37,860 bases of DNA from Nymphaea colorata (taxonomy: Eukaryota > Streptophyta > Magnoliopsida > Nymphaeales > Nymphaeaceae): NCBI RefSeq assembly GCF_008831285.2, contig NC_045146.1, positions 12,603,289 to 12,641,148 on the forward strand, written 5' to 3'. The translations under genes were made by a program, and so were the position numbers. The stretch's first letter is position 1. The number at the start of each line of letters is the position of its first letter. A model generated the notes under the pieces. It saw only the letters and a list, made by a program, of their open reading frames with translations, was not told the DNA's origin and searched no databases. Positions 1-10,788 of this stretch are shown here, piece after piece.

Positions 1-1864
1 GACCAAGCCAAAGTCAACTAACTTGGGCAGATCCGTGCTTTTAAATATAAAATAAAAACAAAAATTTGAAGCTGGAATTTTTAATACATGAAAAATGAGA
101 ACCATAAATAAGGCAAGAATAAAGTTTTACAAACTCACTTAAGGGACATTTAACATTGGATTCCTCTCTTCTTGAAATCTATGGATTTAACACAATATAT
201 TTAACTTGATTATGTGGTGCAGATTCGCTTCCATGTTAGTCAAGCTTTACCGCATCAAGTTCATTAATTTAAGATCCTTACTATCTTGGTGTTCGTATTT
301 AAAATCATCGACAATTAGAGATTTTCTAACATTAAATTTCAATATCTAATATGTCTTGCCAAATATAAGCAAGAATTGGTGACAGCACTTTTTTAATTAT
401 ATGCACTTTAAGAGCATAGGCTTTTTTGATGAAAGGGGTCGAATTATAGTTTCAAAATTTTAATAGGGCTGAAATATAATTTTTCAAAATTTTTATATGA
501 GATATATAAATTTTTAAAAAATTTACATATATATATATATATTCATACTTGTGAAAAATAAGCGCAAATGGAGAAACTCACAGCTATGCTTGGATGATAT
601 AGTTTTTTAGAAGGACAGATTTTTAATCTTTTACCATATGAGGATTTGAACTTTCCATGGGAAAATTTCGAATTGACATAGTTGGTATTGAAAAATGGAA
701 ACATTTTAAAGCATTAATTACAAGGGAAGACACACAAAAATGTAATTAAAAGATACCTAAGCTTTGCACCATTAATCACAATAATATACTAGTTATTACT
801 ATCTTAACGTAGGTCATATCTGATAAAAATACTAAAATACTCTCAAGCTAAGACAAATTTCAAATTTGTTAGCTTTTAACCTATTTAATAAAGACATCAA
901 TACATGCCAGACTATCAAAATTAGTTACTTTTGGTTAATATTTCTTCCTTCATCAATGCTAGAAAGCTAGCTATTCAAGTAGAGCAAGATACAAATGGTT
1001 AACGTTCTATATGTTCTATGAATCGACCCCACTTTCGTTACGGAATGTTTTTTGGGCAGACTCATTGAACAGTAACAATTTGTTGATAGAACGTCGATAT
1101 TAACAATATTGGTAGAATGGGTAAACCTCTAAACATGAAAAAAATTAATAGTGTGAAAGCTCGTGGCAGCCAATTGAATGGTTTATGTTGAAAATACGTT
1201 TTCAGGAAAAATGAGATGGAAACTAATAGTTTAACTTATATGAAAACTATATTTGACATGAAGATATTTAACTAATTAAGCTAATCAGATGGACAAAATT
1301 CAAATTTGCTTAAGGTCAAGCAAGCCAGGAATTCGAAAGTCATCCCTTTGATCTTCAAACAAACACGGCGGGAAGAGAAAAAATCAAAGGGGGAGCCGCC
1401 GAAGTCGCCGGTTGGTTTAACTGTTCTCCAATGAATTGGACTGCTGACCTTCATTCTGCCAACTCAACTTCTTGGTGGCCCGTTTTTTTTTTTTTTTTTA
1501 AATAAAAAAAAAAAAGAAAACCCACAATTTGGAGTCTTTCAAATTTAATTAAATTAAATGAACTCTGCAAAATAAGTGGGGTGTTTGAAGACCTAACTTT
1601 GTTATTTGTTTGGAAGCTGATTAGCGCTTGGGCACCTTGACTCCAAACGTGTCATCAGTTGGCTAAATAAGCGACGCTCGACCTTGGAAGCAAGGCATGT
1701 GGCCGACATAATTTGTGTGGGCACCTTGCCCTCCCCCTCCCAGCTGGCCCGAACAGCCTGTTACGGGCCCAGCATGAGTTGATATAGTCTTTTATTAAGG
1801 AGGCCGTTCGTAAATTGGATGGGAAACACAATAACAAAAATAACATGGCATACCATTGGCAAAA
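1..1864. other. AT-rich intergenic DNA, no gene seen
   Basis: No reading frame here looks like a protein. The stretch holds a TA microsatellite near 527-542, one copy of a degenerate AT-rich dispersed repeat at about 421-545, and a T-run followed directly by an A-run at about 1483-1516. Confidence 0.6.
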
Positions 1865-1937
1865 CGCCGTCTGTGGGAATCGAACCCACGACCACGTGGT
1901 TAAAAGCCACGCGCTCTACCGGCTGAGCTAAGACGGC
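1865..1937 (-). tRNA. tRNA-Lys, anticodon UUU
   Basis: Read on the minus strand, this 73-nt stretch folds into a complete cloverleaf. The 7-bp acceptor stem pairs GCCGTCT with AGACGGC, followed by discriminator G. The D arm is GCTC/GAGC and the anticodon stem is CGTGG/CCACG. The anticodon loop CTTTTAA carries TTT at positions 34-36, so it decodes lysine AAA. The T arm GTGGG/CCCAC has a TTCGATT loop. The internal Pol III promoter boxes are present (A box TAGCTCAGCCGG, B box GGTTCGATTCC). A run of four T follows the 3' end at once (AAAA at 1861-1864 on the plus strand), as expected for a Pol III terminator. There is no intron. It looks like a functional nuclear gene. Confidence 0.97.
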
Positions 1938-4127
1938 TTGGTGTTCATTTACTGGTCGTTCGCAAGTAGACTCTTGCGCTCATTCTAATCGAAGGGAAAG
2001 AGTCGTGACTTTTCAACTTGCAGTCGTTAATTGAATTGACGGTCGAAAATTCACTCACGTACACTGGTTGCGTAATTGCATTCTTCCTTCTATTTTCTAG
2101 CAGTCCATTGCAAAACTTCCTGCTGTGAAAGAAAACCAAAACCTCAGAGATGAATAACTGAAGCTAATTTTGGCCTTAGCAAGCCTTAACATTGTGATGA
2201 TTCATCATCATGTACTGATCTAGATACGTATCGTGACCAAGGGCCCCTGACAGATCATAGATGCCTCCTATCTGGTGGAACGTAGCTCACATGTGATTGC
2301 CCCCACCAACAAGTGCTGATCATCTCCGGAAGATGAGTTAAGAGGATTCCGGATATGACTTGATAGCTGTGGTGTTAGTTTCATGGAAAGTATGAGGCTG
2401 AGTGGTGCAGTGAATCAGGAAGGTTGCTCATGAAACTCTTGTATCGGTTGCGAAATCAGGAACACGACTCTACAGCACAGGAAAGCAGGGAAAAGAGAGA
2501 CATCTATGAATTCAAGAAAAAGATCAGAGAAGGGGGAGACATACCCCTAAGAGTATGAAGCTTCTTCGCCCAAGGGGTTTAGTGCTGCTTCGTGATCTAG
2601 GTGAATTTATGGCAACTCGATTCGAAACCTGGGTGAATTCAGAAAAAAAAATGAAAGACTTAAACGGTTGAATATCAAGTATGCTTCTTTGCGAACAAGA
2701 TGAAAGACCAACTACACATCTTCCTAACTTGTAGACGCCTATCTTCTTTGAAGTTGGAGATACTCAGACCGAGATCAGATATATGCATTACCAAATCCGG
2801 CTTGATCAGATCTTATGTAGTCCGATTGAGGGTTTGGACATAACTTCTCATATTAAACCCCGACTCTCACCTTGGAGGTGACTGGGTTCATATTTTTTGT
2901 CAGATTTGGATATAAATTGAAGATACCATTTTCATTCCCAAGTGGCCAAGCTTGTGATCTGGTTCATGCCATGCCGTGCTTTTTACCGCTTGCGGTGTCA
3001 TGATAAAAAAATGGAGCAAGATGCTCCCACATGCATCTGCATCAAAAGCTTGATTTGGAAGTTGATCCAGCTTGATATTTGAAAAAAATTTCTCCAAGCT
3101 AATAAGGTTCATATTTGATAAATGGCTCTCAACCATTTATGTTTACAATAATAATATTGAACAAAGAGTCGATTCGGGACAATCAGTCCCTTTGGGATCG
3201 CTCGGCAGTAAGAATACTACGACTGTTCTAAGTATTTGGGAAGATTCATGAAACACTAAAGGTATTCTTCCTACCAAACAGCCTCTTTGGATCCAGACCG
3301 GTTCCTACAACATTCGGGGATGAAAATGCGGAAAGGTGGAAGAACTGTTTGAAGCTTTGTCCCCTAAGGAATTTGTTTGGAACATGGAACAAATAGTTCT
3401 TTGACAATTGAACTGGCCTCAAGGGGGTCACTGTCATACTTTGAATACATGAACCATGCAAGTACAGCTCAGAGTTACTTGGCATACGCGCTAGAAGAAC
3501 TTTTCTTTCTTTCACAAAAAAACAGTTTTAACAGATATGATGCACTTGAGCATTGGCGTTTGAATCACAATATTTCATTGTCAATGTGTCAACAAGAGTT
3601 AGACATCCACGCTAACTTAAGTAGCTGTAAATGGATTGTAAGTCTACCAATTAAAAGAGATTAATTTGACAAAAACATCTGCGCTAACTTAAGTAGCTGT
3701 AAATGAATTGAAAGTCTATCAATTAAAAGAGATTAATTTGACAAAAGAACATGATCTAGTTTCGCACCCTTGGGCAGCTCACGCTGAAAAGGTTCAAGGT
3801 TCGAATCCTATAATAACTTTATTTGTTACTCTGTTAAACTACAAATAATAGAAATCACACGATGTACCGTAAGTTTATCCAAGTTCCCAAGCAAAGAGAA
3901 CCTTCAAAAAGGGTCACAGTGAGGGGTATAGAGTCTGCCACATTGCATCATCAGCTTCTCGAGCGTGTTTTCTTTCCGAGATGGGCTAGTCAGAGATTAA
4001 CTTACTTCTTCAAGAACCTGCCCCTTCAGTAGTCTGCTCTTTGAAAAGATTCCTCACAGGTTAAAAAAGTTGAACACATCTAAAAATGGCGACATCTAAA
4101 CTGAACTATAAATACAGACGACTATTT
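1938..4127. other. Intergenic, no convincing gene
   Basis: Short open frames occur on both strands, but none shows a recognisable domain or supporting splice sites. The stretch contains a 72-bp tandem duplication (3603-3746) and, just after it, a tRNA B-box-like motif at 3798-3808. Confidence 0.5.
3603..3746. repeat. 72-bp direct tandem duplication
   Basis: Two adjacent copies, 3603-3674 and 3675-3746, match except for a few substitutions (for example catccacgc against catctgcgc, and tggattgta against tgaattgaa). Both end in the same ttaatttgacaaaa. The copies are close to identical, so the duplication is fairly young. There is no coding content. Confidence 0.9.
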
Positions 4128-4814
4128 CTAGAAAAGGATTTGCATAATGCATGACCTAAGAGCAACGACCCGGAAAATTGAAGCAAAGGAGCGCAGGCAA
4201 AGCAAGAAGAGAGAAAGCAACAGGAAGATAAAAGAAGACGAGGGGACAAACAGAGAAAAATGTTTGCGAAGGCCATGAGCAATGCGCAGTCGACGGCCTA
4301 AAGGAAAAACAGAGGAGGAGGGGGAGGAAAAATTTTCCTGCGATGTTTGTAAAGGGATTTTGGGGTTAACATCCCAACAGTTGAGAGGTTCCGTTGGAAG
4401 TCTGCAATGGAAAGAACCACAGCTGCTACTTTGGGATTTATCCTCTTCGTCTTCTTCTTGTTCCATTTTTTTCTCTTCTTTTCTCCTTTGGAAAATGGGA
4501 ACAGATTGTTTGACGTTCATAGCCAGAAAAGAATAATTAAGCATCACCTTGCCTTCATTTTCTCTTACGCTATTTACTGCTACTGAACAATGGAGAGCCG
4601 AGCACATTGGAAAGCCAAACTCACATGCAAATATAGTACAAAAGATACAACACGGATAACAGCGCCACGTTGTGCACATGAAATTAATAAGAGAGAGAAT
4701 GCAAGATGCACGGACTATCGGATCATATGCACCGGTTCTCCCAATTTTTAGGCAGGACGCCAAGTAAATAACAAAAAGGAAGTCATAGATCACTTTTACA
4801 CGCATCAGGTGCAA
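4128..4814 (-). other. 228-codon open frame, not recognised
   Basis: A minus-strand frame of 228 codons is open here, between SMT2 and the left flank. It begins with hydrophobic, cysteine-rich sequence, then has an acidic stretch (EEDEEDKSQ, around residue 120), then a serine/phenylalanine/leucine-rich end. It matches no family I know. The composition follows the purine- and pyrimidine-rich DNA beneath it, and parts are also open on the other strand. It may be chance, or may overlap an untranslated tail downstream of SMT2. It is recorded only because of its length. Confidence 0.15.
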
Positions 4815-5312
4815 AATAATTTGCCGCGATGAGGAAACTCAACAGATAATAAATCAAATTAGCTCCAAGGTTTTCCCTCTTCCTCTCTGCCAGAAAACCA
4901 GCAACTCTTAAACCGTATGCCCACAACAAAGCAGGAAAAAGGAAACTCATTGAAATCAACTTTCTTTCTTCTCTGTGACACCTCCCCATCTACAATAAAA
5001 TAAACTCGTCTCTCACCAACTCAGATTCTCAGAAGGATAGGGGAACAAAGAGATGAAGAACAGCAAACGAGCATAAAGCAAGTCGAATAAAACAAACGAG
5101 GGATACATTAAGATGAAAGACAAAGCAGAAAAACAAGAACAGAGACCGTGCTCGCGTGTAGAAACAGAGAAAGCGAGGGAGAGAGAGGAAGCAGAGCTTT
5201 CCGGAAGGAGGAGGAAAATCATTTGACCATTTAATGCATTCTATCTCCTACCATTCTCTTCTTTCCTCTCCATCTCTTTTCTTCTTCCCCATTTTCTTCA
5301 GCATTTCTGTTT
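4815..5312 (-). other. 3' flank of SMT2
   Basis: This stretch lies downstream of the SMT2 stop on the minus strand and probably contains its 3' untranslated region. It is purine-rich on the plus strand. No separate gene is seen. Confidence 0.4.
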
Positions 5313-6383
5313 CTAAGAGATTGGTTTCCTCAGAAGGATCATGTGCATTGGAGTGAAGATGCCCGTCTCGCCGCCTCTGGTCAGGTAAGCAGCGGTCTTG
5401 AAAAGCATCTCGTGCACGTCGTCGACGCCCTTGGGGGCGATCCCCAGGAAGGTCAGCACCATCACGACCACGCTGTTGCGCCAATAGGCGACCCTCCCCA
5501 TCTTGAGCCTGCTCCACCACGGCAGCGCCGGTGGCAGCGCCAGGTCCTCCTCCTTCACCACCTCGAACCCCACCTGCCTCGCAATCTCCGGCACGTCCGC
5601 GTAGCTCCTCAGCCCCGGGAGCGCGTTCCCCTGTTCGATGCCGTGGATGATCTCGACGTGCTCCGGGTTCTCCGGCCGGTAGTCGGGCGTGGTCACCCAC
5701 TCGTACGACACGTAGAGCGCTCCGGGTTTCAGCACCCTGTACACCTCGGCGTAGGCTTCCTCGAGCTTGGGTGCGTGGCAGGTCGCCTCGATCGAGTACG
5801 CGCCGTCGAAGCTGCCGTCCTCGAAGGGCATCTGCAGGAAGTTGCCGCAGACGACCTCGCACTGGGAATCCAGCCCGGCCTTCCTGTTGTGGCTCCTGGC
5901 CCGATCCACCTGGTATTCGTTGATGGTGATCCCGACGACGCGGGCGCCGGAGTGGGCGGCGATGGCGCGCATCGGTCCGCCGACGCCGCAGCCCACGTCA
6001 AGAACTCGGTCTCCGGCTCGGACGGCGAGGAGGTCGACAGCGCGAACCTCGTGGAGGCGGGTGGCCTCTTTGTGGCTCTTGGACTTGATGGAAGGGGAGA
6101 AGTGGAAGCTCTGTCCCCAACCCCACTCGTAGATATCGGTGACGAGGTTGTAGAAGGTGTCGACGAAGTGCGGCACCTTCTCAGCGCGATCGATCTCCTT
6201 GGGCTTCCGGAAGAAGGCCCAGTACTGCCGGTACCTGTCCTCCACCTTCTCCCGCGAGATGGAGCCTCCGCCCAGATCCACCGCCCGCTTCCCCTTCTGC
6301 TCCGCCGCTCCCAACACGCACAGGAACCAGTACAGGCCGGCAAACACCAGCCCTGTGGTGCAGAGCAACGCCAGAGCATCCAT
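5313..6383 (-). CDS. SMT2: Sterol C-24 methyltransferase 2 (24-methylenelophenol C-methyltransferase)
   Basis: This is a 356-residue, single-exon enzyme. SMT2 enzymes add the second methyl group to the sterol side chain, turning 24-methylenelophenol into 24-ethylidenelophenol, and so set the sitosterol to campesterol ratio at the ER. Residues 5-25 form an N-terminal membrane segment. The sterol-binding motif YEWGWGQSFHFSPS is at 85-98, the SAM-binding LDVGCGVGG at 128-136, YSIEATCHAP at 196-205, and YEWVTTPDYRPENPEH at 227-242, followed by GNALPGLR. The SMT2-type YSIEATCHAPKLEE and YVSYEWVTT, rather than the SMT1 forms, place it in SMT2. Length and lack of introns match the family (Arabidopsis SMT2 is about 361 residues). 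The chosen ATG gives the usual MD-plus-hydrophobic start. Codon third positions are very GC-rich, which leaves long antisense and alternative frames open. Confidence 0.97.
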   Translation of the reverse strand: MDALALLCTTGLVFAGLYWFLCVLGAAEQKGKRAVDLGGGSISREKVEDRYRQYWAFFRKPKEIDRAEKVPHFVDTFYNLVTDIYEWGWGQSFHFSPSIKSKSHKEATRLHEVRAVDLLAVRAGDRVLDVGCGVGGPMRAIAAHSGARVVGITINEYQVDRARSHNRKAGLDSQCEVVCGNFLQMPFEDGSFDGAYSIEATCHAPKLEEAYAEVYRVLKPGALYVSYEWVTTPDYRPENPEHVEIIHGIEQGNALPGLRSYADVPEIARQVGFEVVKEEDLALPPALPWWSRLKMGRVAYWRNSVVVMVLTFLGIAPKGVDDVHEMLFKTAAYLTRGGETGIFTPMHMILLRKPIS

Positions 6384-6473
6384 GGCGGCAGAGAGGCACG
6401 AGACTCTCTGTCAGTAAGAGCGTCGACACTCGACAGCGGAAAGGGAGTTCGGCCTTTGGCGCCGATGCCCCCC

Positions 6474-6481
6474 ATATAAAT
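6474..6481 (-). promoter_or_regulatory. Candidate TATA box of SMT2
   Basis: On the minus strand ATTTATAT lies about 90 bp upstream of the SMT2 ATG, a normal distance for a short leader. It is framed by an imperfect GCCCC/GGGGC inverted repeat. The call rests on sequence and position only. Confidence 0.4.
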
Positions 6482-8193
6482 TGGGGCATTTACCATAATT
6501 TACAAAAGGCAACACAAATTATAGGGTATTTTACAAAAGTGCCTTAACTCAATAACTTCTTCTGCTTTTACAAACATCATTTTTTGCAATTACGTTCTCG
6601 TGGATTCGATTCACTCCTGTAGTCCCATCTTCTCCGGGAGTCAAACCCCATTTTCGCCATGCCTAACGGCAGCCGGTTACGGCCGGAAAACTTTTTTGCG
6701 GCGCGGAAATTGTGGTCCGCCCCATCATCGGTAGCTGGAAGAGCCCAAAATTCCGTTGGCCACGCTCTCCGGCTTCTTCGTGCCAACTAAGGCCTAACGC
6801 CCTCCGGTCACCCGTCCACAGAAACCGACCGGATTCCGTCCAAAGTGTTGAACGGACTAAAATGTACGAACAGTGTTACGTCCTTGTCTTCCAACTCGCA
6901 AACTCTAAGAATGTGCTCTCTAACTCTTGAGCATTGATACGGCAGTGTACTTGATACTACTGCCGGACTCGATCTCGAGCTTGGGTCTTAAAACAATGAA
7001 AAAACCAGGTCAGGTGATCCTTGATTAAGTTTGATTTGGTTTAATAACATATTTTTTGTATTATTTTTATTGAATTTTTACATATAATTACAATATTTGT
7101 TACGATTAATTATATTTATATTTAAAATATATATCTTTTATTTTAAAGAGAATCAAACAAATTAAACACAAACTTAGGTTTCGAATCTATAGTTACAAGC
7201 TGCAACCCAACTTGATGCCCAAACCTAGTAAGTACTCATGTTGCAAAATTTGGATGCACATTGTCCGGTCAAATTACTAGGTCTCTAGATCAAACGGTAA
7301 TTTAAAAAGTAACCGCATTTTACCTCAGATGTTGCCCGTTGGCATCTTATTCTCTATCATGTGGTAAGGTAAAGATGGTATCTATAGAGATACTATAAGC
7401 AGATTGAACGGAGAAAGTTTCTTCAATTACTCTGATTATGATGTTATATATATATGGTCACGTGGACGCATAAGGCCTCTCTCATCATTATATTAAACAA
7501 CCTTCATTGATGGGGGAAAAAAATAATGGAAGAAACTAAAAAATGGGGCCGCTAGGACTCTTGTTGGCGTCGACATTCTCGTGTGAGAATCGATCTTTAT
7601 TTGTTAAGTTTTAATTTGCCAGGACGGTTCGGCCCCTTTTATATTATTTGCTGCTGTGTCTACAATTTTGGGAGACGAAGCGCGTGCCCATGTGCGTTTC
7701 AGATCCCGAAAATACAACTCTTACTTGGCGAATGAATGCAAATAATTGAGGAAGCAAATCTGCGCGTTTCCTCCCATGGTTTTGGTATACTACCGGCAGC
7801 GTACGGTCAAAGAACCAATCTCTACCTTGAGTTTCCCGATCTCAATGCAAGCTGGGATGGAACAATAGGATCCGATCCATGAGTTTCCTGCCTGCCTGCA
7901 ATTTTTGTTTCATGTGAGTTTGAATTTTATTTGATTTTAAGCTGATTCAAGATTGAGGTATGTGTTTATGAAACAATTGGTGATATATTATTCACAAAAT
8001 ATTCATACAGCGTTCTTGATGGCAAACAACCCACCGACCTAATCTTACTTGATTTCTTTGATGCCAGAGTTTTTCTCATAAGAAGCACTTGTTTGCCTTT
8101 GATGTAGCAAAAAAAAAAAATTCACACATGAGATTATGGTATTTTTTCAAATTCGGATCTAAGATCAGAGGAGAAAGAGTCTCATCATAAATC

Positions 8194-8216
8194 TATATAT
8201 ATATATATATATATAT
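8194..8216. repeat. (TA)n microsatellite
   Basis: Uninterrupted TA dinucleotides in intergenic DNA. Confidence 0.95.
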
Positions 8217-8241
8217 CAAACCCAAAGAATTTAACATCAAA

Positions 8242-8639
8242 CTAATGAGAGATACTCAAACACCATTCATAGAGTTTATCAAAAGCCCTCCATACTGTTA
8301 TCTCCACAAGGCTTGGTGGTCTAGGCTCATTCATCTCATGGAAACAAGCAGAAGAATGTTCTTTAATGGCACAACTGCAGCTTTCAGGTGAGCTCATAAA
8401 TTTTCCGGCGACGTCAAAGCGTCGATATCCGCAGGCGCCGATTAAGATGATGCACTGTTGCAGCCTCTTGGTGCGAACCCCTTGGTAGGTGATGGGGTCG
8501 ATTATAAGAACCTCTTTACCAATTTTTGCTCATGTAGTTCATGACAATCCAAAACAAGATGACAACCATTGTCGGATTCAATGTCAGATTCCTCATAGAG
8601 CTCCACCTTTCGAAGAGACGAACAACCATTGAACTCGAG
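8242..8639 (-). pseudogene. Possible gene relic, two overlapping open frames
   Basis: On the minus strand a frame of 45 codons (8639 down to a stop at 8502) overlaps a second frame of 95 codons (8529 down to a stop at 8242), offset by one base. The first reads like a leucine-rich-repeat piece (GCSSLRKVELYEESD). The second (for example YQGVRTKRLQQCIILIGACG) is unknown to me. The stretch is richer in GC than its surroundings, and no start codon or clear splice site bounds it. It could be a frameshifted gene fragment or chance. I cannot assign a family. Confidence 0.2.
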
Positions 8640-9739
8640 TCACTGAATTAATACTGAGATTTGTTCTAAAACACCTAGTGAAAGTTTATTAATGCTGGCA
8701 CGTCAAAATGGAAGCAACAGTAATTTGATCTACTCTTTTACGAACCAGGGATTCAAATTAATGTGATGTTGCTTGAAGGGATATAACGTAGTTGGTCTAT
8801 CTGACAGTTGTGCAGGCGACAAGTCCTTAATTTGTTTTTCATATTGAGTGCTAATTTATTGGATTGCAATCGATGACATAGGTGACAATGACGTTGAATA
8901 GTATACCATATGACCACTTAGGTCTCGAAACAGTTCTAGACCCTAGAAAATGACTTTCGACTCTACCGCACCACTTAAATATGAACCATTTAAACAAATA
9001 TGAACAAGTGAGGAATTACAATAGAATCTATATACAAATCATTCTAGTTTTCATTTTTTGTAAATGCAGCCCTACAAAGGTCATGTACGAGTTATACTAT
9101 TTACTGTGCATATAAATATAATATATCAATTTTTTGGTGAAGGTACTTTAACTTAAGGTTGATTTTTAAAAGGGCAATGTAAATATAATATATCAAACAA
9201 CTCATCTTTGCCTATTCAAAGTAGTTAGCTATAATGAGCACCTTCATCTTAAAATGATAGAACACCATAACTACATAAACAAAAATGCACCACCACAACA
9301 TAATGAAGCAGTTTAAATTCATGGGCAAGCATCAAAAAGGAAATATACAGTGGTTATCACATAAGTAAAGATGTTACTGGACGAAAGTTGGCATAGACTT
9401 GCATTGCCTTGATAACTCATCTGAGAAAATATGTTTTGCTTTGTACAATATCTTGGGTAGCCTCTCCATATGTAAGGCAGCCGTTTATGAAGGCCCGCGG
9501 AACAATTGTTGTCGGAGCAATCAAACATGGTCCTCCTGATTTCATCTTCGATCGACAAAATATCTCCAAGAAAGCCTCTCCCGCGACTAATCACAGCCAC
9601 TCAAAGCGCAAGTGGATCTTCCAGTGAGAGATCCCCCCACAAAAGACTCACAGACGCCATTTTTTCATCATCTTCCCCCCACCACCTGTCTTCTCTCCTC
9701 GTCATCCATTGGCACATAATCCATCTGCCCAAACCAAAT

Positions 9740-9810
9740 CTCATCTCTCTTTCTCCTTTCCCCTCTTTCTGTGCGTCCATCCATCTGTCTCTCTTTCTCT
9801 CTCTCTGTGT
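9740..9810 (+). promoter_or_regulatory. Pyrimidine-rich leader of CDSP32
   Basis: A CT-rich stretch lies about 60-130 bp before the CDSP32 ATG. Such Y-patches and CT-rich leaders are common near plant transcription starts. An inverted CCAAT motif (ccattgg) occurs just upstream, near 9706. No clear TATA box is seen. Confidence 0.3.
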
Positions 9811-9867
9811 TATGATTGTTGTTACATAGAAACTGTGGGAGAGGAAGGGAGACAAATCGGGTTCATC

Positions 9868-10788
9868 ATGGCTGCCGCAGCATCTTCGTCCTTCCTCAAA
9901 ATTGGCTCTACCATCTCCTCCCACCTTTCACAATCCCCTCAAATCAAGCCATTCTCTCTGTCTCTCTCCCCGCCTCCCGCCCTACTCTTCCTAAATCGTC
10001 GTCCTGCTACGGCGCTGAAGCAAAGCGGACATGGCAGGCGGCGGCGGGCGGCCACCGTCACCAACAGCGTCGCGCAGGAGCGGCCGGCGGTGGACATGGA
10101 CGAACGGGTACAGAAGGTGCACAGCATCGTGGAGTTTGATGAGGCGCTGAAGCAGGCGAAAAGCCGGCTGGTGGTGGTGGAATACGCGGCCAGCAACAGC
10201 GACCAGAGCAAGCGCATTTACCCTTTCATGGTGGGGCTCAGCAAGGCCTGTTCCGACGTCAACTTCCTCTTGGTGATGGGCGACGAGTCGGAGGAGCTCA
10301 AGGCCCTCTGCGCCAGGGAGAAGGTGGATCGCGTCCCCCACTTCACCTTCTACAAGAACATGGAGAAGATCCACGAGGAGGATGCCATAGGCCCTGATGA
10401 GCTCGTCGGCGACGTCCTCTACTACGGCGACAACGATGCCCCCATCCACCAGCTGCACTCCCGGGAGGACGTCGAGAGCCTCATCCGGCAGCACAAGGCC
10501 GACGGCAAGCTCATCGTCCTGGACGTCGGGCTCAAGCACTGCGGCCCTTGCGTCAAGGTCTACCCCACCGTCGTCAAGCTCTCCAAGCAGATGGACAACG
10601 TCGTCTTCGCTAGGATGAACGGCGACGAGAACGAGAGCTGCATGCAGTTCCTCAAGGAGATGGAGGTCATCCAGGTGCCTACCTTCGTGTTCGTCAGAGA
10701 CGGCGTGCTTCTTGGTAGGTACGTCGGCTCAGGGAAAGGCGAGCTCATTGGGGAGATTCTTAGATACCAGGGTGTTAGAGTTACTTAA
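9868..10788 (+). CDS. CDSP32: Thioredoxin-like protein CDSP32, chloroplastic
   Basis: This is a 306-residue, single-exon protein with two thioredoxin folds. CDSP32 is a plastid stromal thioredoxin induced by drought and oxidative stress, which supplies electrons to the 2-Cys peroxiredoxin BAS1 and to methionine sulfoxide reductase B. Residues 1 to about 65 are Ser/Arg-rich with few acids, as in a transit peptide. The first thioredoxin domain (about 83-190) keeps the fold and the cis-proline in VPHF (157) but has no CxxC. The second (about 195-303) carries HCGPC (active cysteines 225 and 228) and the cis-proline in QVPTF (271). HCGPC instead of WCGPC is the known CDSP32 signature. An in-frame ATG 53 codons upstream (9709) gives low-complexity Ser/Leu sequence from a pyrimidine-rich leader, so the ATG at 9868, followed by MAAAASSS, was chosen. 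Confidence 0.95.
   Translation: MAAAASSSFLKIGSTISSHLSQSPQIKPFSLSLSPPPALLFLNRRPATALKQSGHGRRRRAATVTNSVAQERPAVDMDERVQKVHSIVEFDEALKQAKSRLVVVEYAASNSDQSKRIYPFMVGLSKACSDVNFLLVMGDESEELKALCAREKVDRVPHFTFYKNMEKIHEEDAIGPDELVGDVLYYGDNDAPIHQLHSREDVESLIRQHKADGKLIVLDVGLKHCGPCVKVYPTVVKLSKQMDNVVFARMNGDENESCMQFLKEMEVIQVPTFVFVRDGVLLGRYVGSGKGELIGEILRYQGVRVT

Larger units (their letters stand above)
6482..9700. other. Intergenic, repeats and one decayed coding-like stretch
   Basis: This AT-rich DNA lies between the SMT2 promoter and CDSP32. It has TA microsatellites near 7446 and at about 8194-8216. A coding-like relic on the minus strand at 8242-8639 is listed separately. Nothing else could be recognised. Confidence 0.5.

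Noticed and set aside
1483-1516. T-run then A-run considered as a retroposon junction
   Set aside because: No target duplication or body sequence could be found beside it. It is probably a simple homopolymer pair.
2379-2558. Plus-strand frame of about 60 codons containing MKLLYRLRNQEHDST
   Set aside because: It has no domain, no splice support and no neighbouring exons. This length is expected by chance.
5343-6479. 378-codon plus-strand frame
   Set aside because: It is antisense to SMT2, follows its codon bias, and has no recognisable domain.
5729-6496. 255-codon minus-strand frame
   Set aside because: It is an off-frame shadow of SMT2 with Ser/Pro/Arg-rich composition.
9709-9867. N-terminal extension of CDSP32 from an upstream in-frame ATG
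   Set aside because: It translates the CT-rich leader into Ser/Leu repeats. The ATG at 9868 gives a normal transit peptide and the family length.
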